From positions 1 to 20,725 of the forward strand of contig CABUAH010000031.1 of assembly GCA_902489475.1 (NCBI GenBank): a stretch of DNA of 20,725 nt. The letters are read 5' to 3'. This stretch comes from an uncultured Oscillospiraceae bacterium. Its GTDB lineage: Bacteria; Bacillota; Clostridia; Oscillospirales; Ruminococcaceae. The translations under genes were made by a program, and so were the position numbers. Below are positions 1 through 7,730 of the stretch, piece after piece. Position 1 is the first letter of the stretch. Each line of letters begins with the position of its first letter. Below the pieces are notes generated by a model, which was not told where the DNA came from, made no database searches, and was given only the letters and a program-made list of their open reading frames with translations.

Positions 1-85
1 CATATTTTGAAGTTACTTCTCTTCTTTTTTGGGTCACATCATTTTAACACATACAATATTGCATGGACTTTTATGAATTTTTATG

Positions 86-114
86 TTGAAATTGTTTGAA
101 GTTTGTTGTATAAT
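86..114 (+). promoter_or_regulatory. Sigma-A-type promoter of the LCP gene
   Basis: TTGAAA at 86-91 and a perfect TATAAT at 109-114 are separated by 17 bp. The predicted start near 121 gives a leader of about 38 nt before the LCP start codon, with a GGGAGG ribosome site at 146-151. The stretch 1-85 holds nothing I can identify. Confidence 0.8.
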
Positions 115-158
115 GTAAAAGTGTAACATGAACACAACTTTGTACGGGAGGCACGATA

Positions 159-1748
159 ATGAAAGATAATAATTTGCCAAACGATTTAAATGCTAAAAAA
201 GAAATGTCAGTTGAAGATATAATTAATGACGTTATGAAGAAAAAGAGCATGGACAGGGATATGGGTAAGACGTTTGAAAGCGAGGAACTTAACGAAACAT
301 CTTCGCAAAAATCCGATGACTCTTTTCTTTTGGATTTTGACTCTAAAATTATTGATAGTGTAGATGGTAATGATTCGGAAAAATCCGAGCAGAAAAAAAC
401 CTCTGATAACAAAAGTGTTGAGGACCTTATTGCTGAAGCAATAGAGAAAAAAACTGCTAAGGAAGAAAAGGCAAATTCCGATTTGAATCAGAAGCTTGAC
501 GGGGTTGATTTTGCTTCGGACAAGCCTATAACACAGTTTGAAACGACCGAATTTGAAGATGATGAAGAAACGGAAAACGATTATAACGCCAAAAGTAAAA
601 AGAAAAAATTGACAAAAAAGCGCAAGACATCCATTGTTGTTTGTTACATTGTCGGGGTATTATTTTTACTTCTTGCCGGAGGAGTTTCAGCGTTTGGATA
701 TTTTACGGGACTGCTGCAAAGAGGTGAGGCTCAAAGTCCGATAACAGGGCAGCTTTCAATAAACTCCGCAACAGATGAGGACCTTGAAAAAGAACGGCTT
801 TTAAAAGAACAGCTTGAAGCGGCTCAGCAAAGCTTTATGTCAAACGACAATGTTACAAATATTTTGATAATAGGTGAGGATATAAGAGATACGACAAACG
901 GCACTAACGGAAATACGGACGTTATGATGCTTTGTTCTATAAATAATGAAACAAAACAGGTTACTCTTTCTTCGTTTATGAGAGATATGTATGTTGAAAT
1001 CGCAGATACAGGCGGTACATACGCAAAACTCAATTCCGCATATGCGACAGGCGGTGCGGAGCTCACGATGAAAACGCTTAAAAACAATTTTGGAATAGAC
1101 GTAGACAGATACGTTTTATTCAACTTTTATACTTTCATTGATATAGTTGATGCCTGCGGCGGAATTGATATAAGAATTTCCGATGATGAAGCTGTGGGAA
1201 TGCAAGCACCTATGGCGGAGCAAAACAAGTATCTTAAGAATGCAAAAGGCACGGATTATTTCACCAAGGGCGGAGCGTATCACATGAATGGAAATCAGGC
1301 TCTTGGATATGCACGTCTTAGATATGTAGGTAATGCTGATTTTGAGAGAACCGAAAGACAAAGACGTGTTGTTACAAAGATCGTCGAAAAGGCAAAGGGC
1401 ATGAGCTTAGTTGAGTTATCTGATCTTTTGGATAAGGTCTTAAGAGAGCTTAAAACAAATCTTACCGACGGTGAAATAGCTTATCTTCTTTATAATTCAT
1501 CTGACCTTTTGTCATACGATATTAATCAGCTTAGAATTCCGGCTGACGGTATGTATGCAAATGAAATGATTCGAGGAGAGGCTGTTTTAACTGTTGACCT
1601 TGCAAATTGCATAAAGCTTTTCCAGGAAACAGTTTACGGATACAGCAATATAAGTGATGAACAGTCGTCTTCAGAAGAATCCGGTTCATCTTATGACAGC
1701 GGGTATAATAATTCTTATCAAAACAACGAAGTAAATATGTTTTATTAA
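159..1748 (+). CDS. LCP (LytR-CpsA-Psr) family cell-wall glycopolymer ligase
   Basis: LCP proteins transfer lipid-linked teichoic acid or capsule-like polymers onto peptidoglycan outside the membrane. The 529-residue product has a long charged cytoplasmic tail (1-157), a basic stop at about 145-157, one membrane helix (about 158-181), and an extracellular LCP domain from about residue 231. LCP signatures are visible: NILIIGED, a TDVMML strand, the SFMRDMYV arginine motif, VDACGGIDI, and the closing arginine cluster around DFERTERQRR. The C-terminal tail is rich in Ser, Tyr and Asn. The gene is monocistronic, with a promoter at 86-114 and a terminator at 1753. The cytoplasmic tail is much longer than the usual short LCP N-terminus and carries a duplicated SVED motif. 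The polymer it attaches cannot be told from sequence. The family assignment is secure. Confidence 0.95.
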   Translation: MKDNNLPNDLNAKKEMSVEDIINDVMKKKSMDRDMGKTFESEELNETSSQKSDDSFLLDFDSKIIDSVDGNDSEKSEQKKTSDNKSVEDLIAEAIEKKTAKEEKANSDLNQKLDGVDFASDKPITQFETTEFEDDEETENDYNAKSKKKKLTKKRKTSIVVCYIVGVLFLLLAGGVSAFGYFTGLLQRGEAQSPITGQLSINSATDEDLEKERLLKEQLEAAQQSFMSNDNVTNILIIGEDIRDTTNGTNGNTDVMMLCSINNETKQVTLSSFMRDMYVEIADTGGTYAKLNSAYATGGAELTMKTLKNNFGIDVDRYVLFNFYTFIDIVDACGGIDIRISDDEAVGMQAPMAEQNKYLKNAKGTDYFTKGGAYHMNGNQALGYARLRYVGNADFERTERQRRVVTKIVEKAKGMSLVELSDLLDKVLRELKTNLTDGEIAYLLYNSSDLLSYDINQLRIPADGMYANEMIRGEAVLTVDLANCIKLFQETVYGYSNISDEQSSSEESGSSYDSGYNNSYQNNEVNMFY

Positions 1749-1752
1749 AAAG

Positions 1753-1794
1753 AAATCCTATTGCAGACTTTTGCAATAGGATTTTTGTTGTTTT
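1753..1794. terminator. Bidirectional Rho-independent terminator
   Basis: A perfect 13-bp stem (1753-1765 with 1772-1784) encloses a 6-nt loop. T-rich sequence follows on the plus strand. On the minus strand the flanking 1741-1752 reads CTTTTT, so the hairpin can end both the LCP transcript and the convergent CBS gene. Confidence 0.9.
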
Positions 1795-1804
1795 GCGATT
1801 GAAT

Positions 1805-2230
1805 TTAGGCGTCAGTACACATAAGTTCACATTCTTTGTTGTAAAAATATTCAAGTACTGATTTTCTTGTTATGATGCCTATAAAGCAATCTCTGTCGTC
1901 AATAACAGAAACAAAATTTTGATTCATGACAAGCAGAAGTAAGTCCTGCATAGTAGCGTTTATCCGCACGGGCTTATGCTTTTTGGTGTTTATAATATCT
2001 TTTATTTTTACGTCTTCTAAAAGCTTTATGTCTGCATCAATGTGCTCATTTAATATGTACCATAAAAAATCACCCTCGGAAACAACTCCTATGTATTTTC
2101 CTTCCTTGTTAATTACAGGTGTTGCTGTGAATTTATGAGCTTTCATCTGCTCAAGACCTTGTCTTACGGAGCTTGAATCGTAAATATACGACACTGTAGC
2201 CTTTGGCTTTAAAAGCGATAAGATATTCAT
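1805..2230 (-). CDS. Tandem CBS-domain protein
   Basis: This 141-residue stand-alone protein consists of two CBS domains. The first covers about residues 1-60, with the typical ATPVINKEGKYIGVVSEGD strand-turn. The second covers about 75-135, with VSVIDDRDCFIGIITRKSV. A CBS pair usually forms a cleft that binds an adenine nucleotide such as AMP, ATP or a cyclic dinucleotide, and acts as an energy or second-messenger sensor. There is no catalytic or membrane domain, so a partner protein is expected but not identified. AAAGGA lies just upstream of the ATG. The gene converges on the LCP gene and shares its terminator. The specific ligand is unknown. Confidence 0.88.
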   Translation of the reverse strand: MNILSLLKPKATVSYIYDSSSVRQGLEQMKAHKFTATPVINKEGKYIGVVSEGDFLWYILNEHIDADIKLLEDVKIKDIINTKKHKPVRINATMQDLLLLVMNQNFVSVIDDRDCFIGIITRKSVLEYFYNKECELMCTDA

Positions 2231-2277
2231 GCTGTTGTCCTTTCGTTTTGTTTTCGTTTGTTGCCAAGATTAAATAA

Positions 2278-2290
2278 GGGGCGTTGCCCC
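2278..2290. repeat. Small GC-rich hairpin between divergent genes
   Basis: A perfect 5-bp stem (GGGGC/GCCCC) with a 3-nt GTT loop stands out in very A+T-rich DNA between the divergent CBS and DUF2752 genes. No T-tract follows it, so it is not a standard terminator. It could be an operator or a remnant of a dispersed intergenic repeat. Confidence 0.4.
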
Positions 2291-2410
2291 GTCATTCAAT
2301 AAGCGGCACGGGACATCTTGCTACGATTATAATATCATATCATTATGAATAATATGTGAAATCAGTATTGCAATTTTAATGTGATTTGTCACTGTCGAAA
2401 ACTATTGAAG

Positions 2411-2439
2411 TTGACCGAAAACTCATTTTGTATTATAAT
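2411..2439 (+). promoter_or_regulatory. Sigma-A-type promoter of the DUF2752 gene
   Basis: TTGACC at 2411-2416, a 17-bp spacer, and a perfect TATAAT at 2434-2439. It is followed by TTTGGAGG just before the start codon at 2485. Confidence 0.82.
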
Positions 2440-2484
2440 TGACACAGGCAGCGTATTGAATTAAAGCTTTTGGAGGAATGAAAA

Positions 2485-2916
2485 ATGGCGGATAAGGAAA
2501 CGGATACAATTAAATACCGCCGATTAAGAAAAGTGATATTTTGGCTGCTGTTTTTCTTAACTGCGGGAGGACTGTATATTTTGTTTGTAATTGTTACAGG
2601 ATTATCGCTTCCGTGTGTTTTTCATGAAGCTTTTGGTGTCTGGTGTCCGGGCTGCGGTGTAAGCCGAATGTTTTTAAAAATATTTAAAGCTGATTTTGCC
2701 GGTGCTTATTATGAAAACAGGTTTTTATTTTCCACCTTGCCTTTTTTGTTGGCGGCATCAGCGTTTCGCATTTACCAGTACATAGAGCAAAAGCCGTTTA
2801 AAAAGACGGTGTGGTTTATAGTTGTGATGATCGTTTATGCGGCAGCGTTTTTGGTGTACGGTGTATTGAGAAATTTTAATGCGTTTTCTTTTTTAGCACC
2901 CGGCAGCGGAGTGTGA
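2485..2916 (+). CDS. DUF2752 family membrane protein
   Basis: The product has 143 residues. Its family hallmark is the CPGCGVSR motif (the DUF2752 consensus is CPxCGxTR-like), placed just after a hydrophobic segment and read here in FGVWCPGCGVSRMF. Three hydrophobic segments are visible, at about residues 18-38, 70-90 and 108-128, with a charged N-terminus. It is a small integral membrane protein of unknown function. The two cysteines could bind metal or form a redox pair, but that is inference. It has its own promoter. A second promoter precedes the next gene, so the two need not be co-transcribed. Confidence 0.85.
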   Translation: MADKETDTIKYRRLRKVIFWLLFFLTAGGLYILFVIVTGLSLPCVFHEAFGVWCPGCGVSRMFLKIFKADFAGAYYENRFLFSTLPFLLAASAFRIYQYIEQKPFKKTVWFIVVMIVYAAAFLVYGVLRNFNAFSFLAPGSGV

Positions 2917-2937
2917 TTTGCGTAAAAGCTTATGCGC

Positions 2938-2966
2938 TTGAAATTAGAAGGATATTGTGATATACT
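2938..2966 (+). promoter_or_regulatory. Sigma-A-type promoter of the CNNM-pyrE-metal export run
   Basis: TTGAAA at 2938-2943, a 17-bp spacer, and TATACT at 2961-2966. The predicted start is near 2973. No other promoter of similar quality was found before 8680, so this probably drives the seven genes from 3017 to 8600. Confidence 0.75.
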
Positions 2967-3016
2967 GTATTTTAAATATTTGAAATTAATGCTTTTTAAG
3001 GTGGTAATAAAAACAC

Positions 3017-4264
3017 ATGAAAATAGCTTTTATTGTTTTTTTGGTCGTTATGTCAGCAGTTTTTTCTGCAACGGAAACCGCTTATTCTTCCGCAAATCTT
3101 ATCAGACTTAAAAATCTGGCTAACAGCGGCAAAAAAACAGCAAAGACGGCAGTTAAAATTATAGAGAAGTACGATAAGGCTCTTACGGCGGTTTTAATAG
3201 GAAATAACATTGTGAATATTGCTGCGTCGTCGATAGCGACAGTTGTATTTTCCTCTGCATTCGGTGCAAACGGAGTTGCTGCGGCAACGCTGGTTATGAC
3301 AATAGTTGTTTTGATTTTCGGAGAGGTTTTGCCGAAAAACTTTGCAAAGGAAAATGCTGAGAGGTTTTGTCTTTTTATGGCATATCCGTTGAATGCACTT
3401 ATGTTTGTTTTTACACCGATAATTGCTTTTTTTGTCATGCTTAAAAATCTATTGTCAAGGCTTTTTAAAAACAAAAACAAACAGCCTTCCGTAACTGAAG
3501 AAGAGCTTATGTATATGATCGAAGAAATCGAGGACGAGGGAGTTTTGGAGGAACAGGAATCCAATCTTGTGAGGAGCGCTTTGGAGTTTGACGAAACGCT
3601 TGTCGAGGAGATTTTGATTCCTCGTGTGAATGTCATTGCTATAGATAAAAATGAGGACATTGAAATTATCAAGAATTGCTTTTTTGAAAACTCATATTCC
3701 AGATTTCCCGTATATGATGAAACTATCGACAACATTATAGGAATTCTTCATCAAAATGATTTCTGTAAGCTTTATTTTGACGGCGGAAAGGATATAGTGC
3801 CGTTTTTGAAAAAGCCGCTGTTTGTTTCGGAATATCAGAAGATTTCGGATACGCTTAAAGCAATGCAGAGAGAAAAGGTTCACATGGCTGTTGTTTTGGA
3901 TGAATACGGCGGAACAAGCGGAATTGTTACACTTGAAGATATAATAGAGGAGCTTGTCGGGGAAATTTACGACGAAAGCGATGATGAAGATACTTCTTTT
4001 GTCAAAATATCTGATAATAAGTATGACGTTTCAGCAGACCTTTCTATTAGTGATTTTGCTGAGCGGATAGGTATTGACGAAGAGGAGTTTGAAACCGACT
4101 GCAATTCTCTCGGCGGACTTTTTATGGATACTCTTCATAGGGTGGTTCGAATAAACGATACGGTCGAGTATAAAATGCTTCGTCTTACTGCAACAAAAAT
4201 CGAGGATCAATGGATAGAACGAATTGCGGTCGAAGTCAAAGACAGGGAAGAGAATAATGACTGA
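3017..4264 (+). CDS. CNNM/CorC (HlyC) family membrane protein
   Basis: The 415-residue product has the full architecture of bacterial CNNM/CorC-type proteins. A DUF21/CNNM transmembrane domain covers about 1-150 and includes the SATETAYSSAN start and GEVLPKN. An acidic linker, EELMYMIEEIEDEGVLEEQE, lies near 161-180. A CBS pair covers about 195-310, with LIPRVNVIAID and LDEYGGTSGIVTLEDIIEELVGEI. A C-terminal CorC_HlyC domain follows (about 325-405). Family members export or regulate Mg2+ (and Co2+), and the CBS pair binds nucleotides; the label hemolysin is historical. AAGGTGG lies 11 nt before the ATG. The end overlaps the next gene by 8 bp, so the two are translationally coupled. Metal specificity is inferred from the family. 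Confidence 0.93.
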   Translation: MKIAFIVFLVVMSAVFSATETAYSSANLIRLKNLANSGKKTAKTAVKIIEKYDKALTAVLIGNNIVNIAASSIATVVFSSAFGANGVAAATLVMTIVVLIFGEVLPKNFAKENAERFCLFMAYPLNALMFVFTPIIAFFVMLKNLLSRLFKNKNKQPSVTEEELMYMIEEIEDEGVLEEQESNLVRSALEFDETLVEEILIPRVNVIAIDKNEDIEIIKNCFFENSYSRFPVYDETIDNIIGILHQNDFCKLYFDGGKDIVPFLKKPLFVSEYQKISDTLKAMQREKVHMAVVLDEYGGTSGIVTLEDIIEELVGEIYDESDDEDTSFVKISDNKYDVSADLSISDFAERIGIDEEEFETDCNSLGGLFMDTLHRVVRINDTVEYKMLRLTATKIEDQWIERIAVEVKDREENND

Positions 4265-4772
4265 ATCTGACAAAAAAGAGAAGATGAGAGCGTCAGAGCT
4301 TTGCTACAGACTTTTTGTTATCCTTTTAAGCGTTGGGTTTGGAGCATTGCTGCTTGCGGCTTTGATAACAGCGAAAGCAGTTGTCGGAAATGAAAACAAT
4401 GTTAAAAATGCAGCTGTAATTCTTTCAAGCGTTTTCTTTGCACTTATTATTACATCTTTGGTGACGCTTATTGTGTGCTGGATTTCCATGAAAAAAACGG
4501 GAGCTGCAAATCTTATGGTAAGCACGCTTTTGATGACGGTTTCCAATATTTTTTTGCTGCTTAATTGTAAATGGGTATACACGGTTTATTCATACGGCTC
4601 AGGGAATGAGGCTTTTGTTCAAAAACAGATCGGCGAAACATCAGAAAGCTATTTTTTGTTTCTTGACGGAGTGCATTTCAGGTGGCTTTTGCTGGGGTTC
4701 GCCGTATCATTTATAATCATTTTAGGATTTGTAAGTCTTTTTCATTTAAAAAGGCTGCGTACAAGCAGATAG
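4257..4772 (+). CDS. Four-helix membrane protein of unknown function
   Basis: I chose the ATG at 4257, which gives 171 residues, because AGGGA at 4244-4248 sits 8 nt upstream. A longer frame opens at 4224 but has no ribosome site and lies inside the preceding gene. The protein has four hydrophobic segments, at about residues 20-42, 54-77, 84-103 and 140-162, and a basic C-terminus (KRLRTSR). A roughly 35-residue loop between helices 3 and 4 contains several aromatic residues. I do not recognise the family. It overlaps the CNNM gene by 8 bp and lies 12 bp before the amidohydrolase, so it is clearly in the same operon. A small accessory subunit for the CNNM protein is one possibility. Confidence 0.82.
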   Translation: MTESDKKEKMRASELCYRLFVILLSVGFGALLLAALITAKAVVGNENNVKNAAVILSSVFFALIITSLVTLIVCWISMKKTGAANLMVSTLLMTVSNIFLLLNCKWVYTVYSYGSGNEAFVQKQIGETSESYFLFLDGVHFRWLLLGFAVSFIIILGFVSLFHLKRLRTSR

Positions 4773-4784
4773 CGAGGAAAAAAC

Positions 4785-5579
4785 ATGAAAATAGATTTTC
4801 ACACTCATGCGTTTACAGAGTCTATAGCTGATAGGGCAATAAAAAAACTTGAAGCACTTGCTGATCAGAAGGCTCTTACTGACGGAACAATAAGCTCACT
4901 TTTGAATAGGTTTGACGAGTGGGGCGTAGATAAGGGAGTTGTTTTGACAATTGCAACTAAGCCCACACAGCAAACGACTATAAACAACTGGGCGGCAAGT
5001 ATAAAAAGCGAGAGGATTATTCCCTTCGGTTCAGTGCATTTTATGGCGGACGATTGGGAAGAAGAGCTTGAAAGAATAAAGAGTCTTGGAATTAAAGGAA
5101 TAAAGCTTCATCCCGACTATCAGGGATTTGAAATCGACGACGAAAGAATGATGCCTATATATAAAAAGTGTGCGGAGCTTGGGTTGATTGTAATGTTTCA
5201 TGCAGGGCTTGACTGCGTTTCACCGAATTATATTCATGCCAGACCGAAAGCTTTGCTTAAAGCGCATATTCTTGTGCCTGAAATGACTATGGTTTTGGCT
5301 CATATGGGCGGAAATGACATGGCGGACGATGTGCTAAAGTATCTTGCAGGGACGGATGGAAACATATATTTTGATACAAGCTTTATCGCCGACAGGTATG
5401 ACGATTCACTTGTTGAGGAGATAATTCTTAAGCACGGAAGCGACAGGATTTTATTTGCTACCGACTGCCCTTGGTGTTCGGGAAAGGCTGAAATAGACAT
5501 GATAAACAGGCTTCACATCACCGATGAGGATAAGGAAAATATATTTTATAAAAATGCACAAAGGCTTTTGTGCTTATAA
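4785..5579 (+). CDS. Amidohydrolase family 2 (metal-dependent TIM-barrel hydrolase)
   Basis: The 264-residue product matches the Amidohydro_2 fold. The first metal site is FHTH (His6, His8). KLHPDYQG carries the conserved Lys107-Leu-His-Pro. His139 sits in MFHAG, His173 in LAHMGG, and the catalytic Asp227 in ATDCPW. These are the expected ligands for a mono- or binuclear metal centre. Family members are decarboxylases or hydrolases of aromatic and lactone substrates; the substrate cannot be read here. GAGG precedes the ATG. The gene is followed 30 bp later by pyrE, but the sequence does not look like dihydroorotase, so a role in pyrimidine synthesis is not supported. All catalytic residues appear intact. 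Confidence 0.9.
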   Translation: MKIDFHTHAFTESIADRAIKKLEALADQKALTDGTISSLLNRFDEWGVDKGVVLTIATKPTQQTTINNWAASIKSERIIPFGSVHFMADDWEEELERIKSLGIKGIKLHPDYQGFEIDDERMMPIYKKCAELGLIVMFHAGLDCVSPNYIHARPKALLKAHILVPEMTMVLAHMGGNDMADDVLKYLAGTDGNIYFDTSFIADRYDDSLVEEIILKHGSDRILFATDCPWCSGKAEIDMINRLHITDEDKENIFYKNAQRLLCL

Positions 5580-5609
5580 TAACACAAAAACGGAAAGGAT
5601 TGTTCAGAA

Positions 5610-6266
5610 ATGACGTACAAGGAAGAATTTATTAAGTTTATGGTAGACTGCGGAGTATTGACTTTCGGCGAGTTTACGCTTAAAAGCGGAAGAAAAGCTC
5701 CTTATTTTATCAATACCGGAAATTACAAAACAGGAGCGCAGCTTGCACGCCTTGGAGAATTTTATGCTGAGTGCATAAAAGAAAACAATATTGATGCAGA
5801 AACGCTTTACGGTCCGGCTTATAAAGGTATCCCTCTTGCAGTTTCAGCAGCAGTAGCGCTTTACAACAAGTTCGGCAGGGAGGTAAATTATACCTTCGAC
5901 AGAAAAGAAGTAAAGGATCACGGCGAGGGCGGAATGTTTGTCGGAAAGAAGCTTGTGGACGGTGAAAAGGTTGTTATAATTGAGGATGTTATGACAAGCG
6001 GAAAAGCATTGAAGGAAAATATGCCAAAGCTTAAGGGCGCGGCAGATGTTGATATAACCGCAATGGTAATAACAGTTGACAGAATGGAAAAGGCACTTGA
6101 CAGCGACAAGAGTGCTGTTCAGAACGCTTATGATGAGTATGGCGTAAAGGTGTATTCCATAGTTAATATAAACGACATCATTGACGCTATTAAATCAGGA
6201 GTAGTAGAAGGTCAGGAATACCTTGACAAAATGATAGAGTACAGAAGCCTTTACGGAGTAGAGTAA
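5610..6266 (+). CDS. pyrE: Orotate phosphoribosyltransferase
   Basis: PyrE joins orotate and PRPP to give orotidine 5'-monophosphate, the fifth step of de novo UMP synthesis. The 218 residues are of usual length. The type I PRTase PRPP-binding loop is VVIIEDVMTSGK, with acidic pair E125-D126. The N-terminal FTLKSGRKAPYFINTG is the OPRT signature for orotate and PRPP contacts, and LYGPAYKGIPLA and FDRKEVKDHGEGG (flexible loop) are also typical. It sits alone, without other pyr genes, inside a run of membrane-protein genes. I saw no PyrR attenuator upstream. It is 12 bp from the next gene. Confidence 0.96.
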   Translation: MTYKEEFIKFMVDCGVLTFGEFTLKSGRKAPYFINTGNYKTGAQLARLGEFYAECIKENNIDAETLYGPAYKGIPLAVSAAVALYNKFGREVNYTFDRKEVKDHGEGGMFVGKKLVDGEKVVIIEDVMTSGKALKENMPKLKGAADVDITAMVITVDRMEKALDSDKSAVQNAYDEYGVKVYSIVNINDIIDAIKSGVVEGQEYLDKMIEYRSLYGVE

Positions 6267-6278
6267 GGAAGGGTTAAA

Positions 6279-6794
6279 ATGCAGGAAAGCAACAAAACGG
6301 CGGACAATAGACATACTGAAGAAAAAAGAGATATTTTTGACAAGCTCATGGCTTTGCCGGTCCTGAATATTTTTGAGAGCTTTTACAAAAAGAATAAGTC
6401 TGTTTTGCTGTATCTTTTTTTCGGGGTTTTGACAACGGCAGTAAGCTTTTTGGCAGCCTGGGTTTCAAAAGAAGCGCTCGAGGCTTTCGATTTCGGAAAA
6501 AACACCGTTTCAGTTGTAAGCAGTGTATTTTCCTGGATATGTGCTGTTACATTTGCATATATTACAAACAGGATATGGGTATTTGAATCAAAGGTTTCGG
6601 GCAAAAAGCAGCTGTTTGCAGAAGCGGTTTCGTTTTACGGAGGCAGGGTTTTCACGCTTGTTGTAGAAACGCTTATGATGTGGGTAGGCTACTCGCTGAT
6701 AGGAGTTAATTACTGGCTTACAAAAATCATTGCAAATGTTGTGGTCTTGATTTTAAATTATGTTATAAGCAAGCTTTTCGTTTTCAAAAAATAG
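6279..6794 (+). CDS. GtrA-like family membrane protein
   Basis: The 171-residue product has a charged cytoplasmic N-terminus of about 40 residues and four membrane helices, at about 44-64, 75-97, 113-135 and 143-165. The pattern NRIWVFES after helix 2 and the C-terminal KLFVFKK are typical of GtrA. GtrA-like proteins are thought to flip or handle polyprenyl-linked sugars during glycosylation of surface polymers. No glycosyltransferase partner lies in the window. The LCP ligase at 159 is the only other glycopolymer-related gene. AAGGAAGGG gives a strong ribosome site, and the gene is 12 bp behind pyrE. Confidence 0.88.
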   Translation: MQESNKTADNRHTEEKRDIFDKLMALPVLNIFESFYKKNKSVLLYLFFGVLTTAVSFLAAWVSKEALEAFDFGKNTVSVVSSVFSWICAVTFAYITNRIWVFESKVSGKKQLFAEAVSFYGGRVFTLVVETLMMWVGYSLIGVNYWLTKIIANVVVLILNYVISKLFVFKK

Positions 6795-6819
6795 ATCTGT
6801 ACCTTTAGAGGCGAACAAT

Positions 6820-7728
6820 ATGAACAAAAACAGCGAACAAAATGTTAAAACGGCGTACAAGGTATCTGTTGTAAGCATTTTTGTAAATGTTATTTTATCA
6901 GCAATCAAGCTGGTGGCAGGAATTCTTGCAAACAGCTCCGCTTTGATTTCAGATGCAGTTCATTCCTTAAGCGATGTTTTTTCAACTGTGGTAGTTATAA
7001 TAGGCGTAAAGCTGTCAAGCAAAGCTGATGACGAGGATCATCAGTACGGCCATGAAAGGCTTGAATGTATTGCGGCAATAATTTTAGCGTCTGTTTTGAT
7101 GCTAACGGGATTTGGAATAGGGTATAACGGAATCAATGTTTTTATATCAAATGAATTGTCGGATTTAAAGCAGCCCGGAGCTTTCGCACTTTTTGCGGCA
7201 GGACTTTCGATAGTTGTTAAAGAGGCAATGTATTGGTATACAAGAAGTGCAGCTAAAAAAATAAACAGTGATGCTCTTATGGCGGATGCATGGCATCATA
7301 GAAGTGATGCGCTGTCATCTGTCGGAAGTATTATAGGAATAGGCGGAGCAATGCTTGGCTTTGAGGTCTTGGATCCGTTGGCATCCATTGTAATATGCTT
7401 GTTTATTATCAAAGCTGCTTTTGATATTTACAAGGACGCAGTTTCAAAGCTTACCGATAAAGCGGCGGATCTTGCGACAACAGCGAGGATAAGAGAAGTT
7501 ATTTTAAACAATGACAGCGTTTTGGGAATAGATGTTTTAAAAACAAGGCTTTTCGGAGCTAAGATGTATGTAGACGTTGAAATTTGTGTTGACGGAAATA
7601 TGACTCTTTTCTCTGCACATGAAACAGCACAGGAAGTGCATGACGAAATAGAGAAAAATTTCCCAACGGTAAAGCATTGTATGGTGCATGTGAATCCATA
7701 CAGTGAGGATGAAAAAGAAGAGGTATAA
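6820..7728 (+). CDS. Cation diffusion facilitator (CDF) metal exporter
   Basis: CDF transporters export divalent metals by proton antiport and work as homodimers. The 302 residues show the N-terminal helix bundle with SALISDAVHSLSD (site H48-x3-D52), the DHQYGHERLE motif between helices 2 and 3, and HHRSD (H159-x3-D163) in helix 5. A cytoplasmic C-terminal dimerisation domain begins near residue 210 and contains the histidines of HETAQEVHDEIE and KHCMVHVNP. The HxxxD pair in both intramembrane site helices resembles zinc-type CDFs more than the DxxxD manganese type; specificity remains inference. The next gene starts 2 nt after this stop and encodes another metal permease, so the two are surely co-expressed. 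Confidence 0.93.
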   Translation: MNKNSEQNVKTAYKVSVVSIFVNVILSAIKLVAGILANSSALISDAVHSLSDVFSTVVVIIGVKLSSKADDEDHQYGHERLECIAAIILASVLMLTGFGIGYNGINVFISNELSDLKQPGAFALFAAGLSIVVKEAMYWYTRSAAKKINSDALMADAWHHRSDALSSVGSIIGIGGAMLGFEVLDPLASIVICLFIIKAAFDIYKDAVSKLTDKAADLATTARIREVILNNDSVLGIDVLKTRLFGAKMYVDVEICVDGNMTLFSAHETAQEVHDEIEKNFPTVKHCMVHVNPYSEDEKEEV

Positions 7729-7730
7729 AC

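Noticed and set aside
2920..2940. Small dyad (GCGTAA/TTATGC) after the DUF2752 gene
   Set aside because: A 6-bp stem with a G-U pair, no T-tract, and it overlaps the -35 box of the next promoter, so not a terminator.
3082..3735. Minus-strand frame of 217 codons inside the CNNM gene
   Set aside because: It is a shadow: low complexity, no ribosome site, and the plus-strand frame matches a known family throughout.
5580..5609. PyrR-type attenuator before pyrE
   Set aside because: Only 30 bp separate the genes, with no room for the attenuator hairpins.
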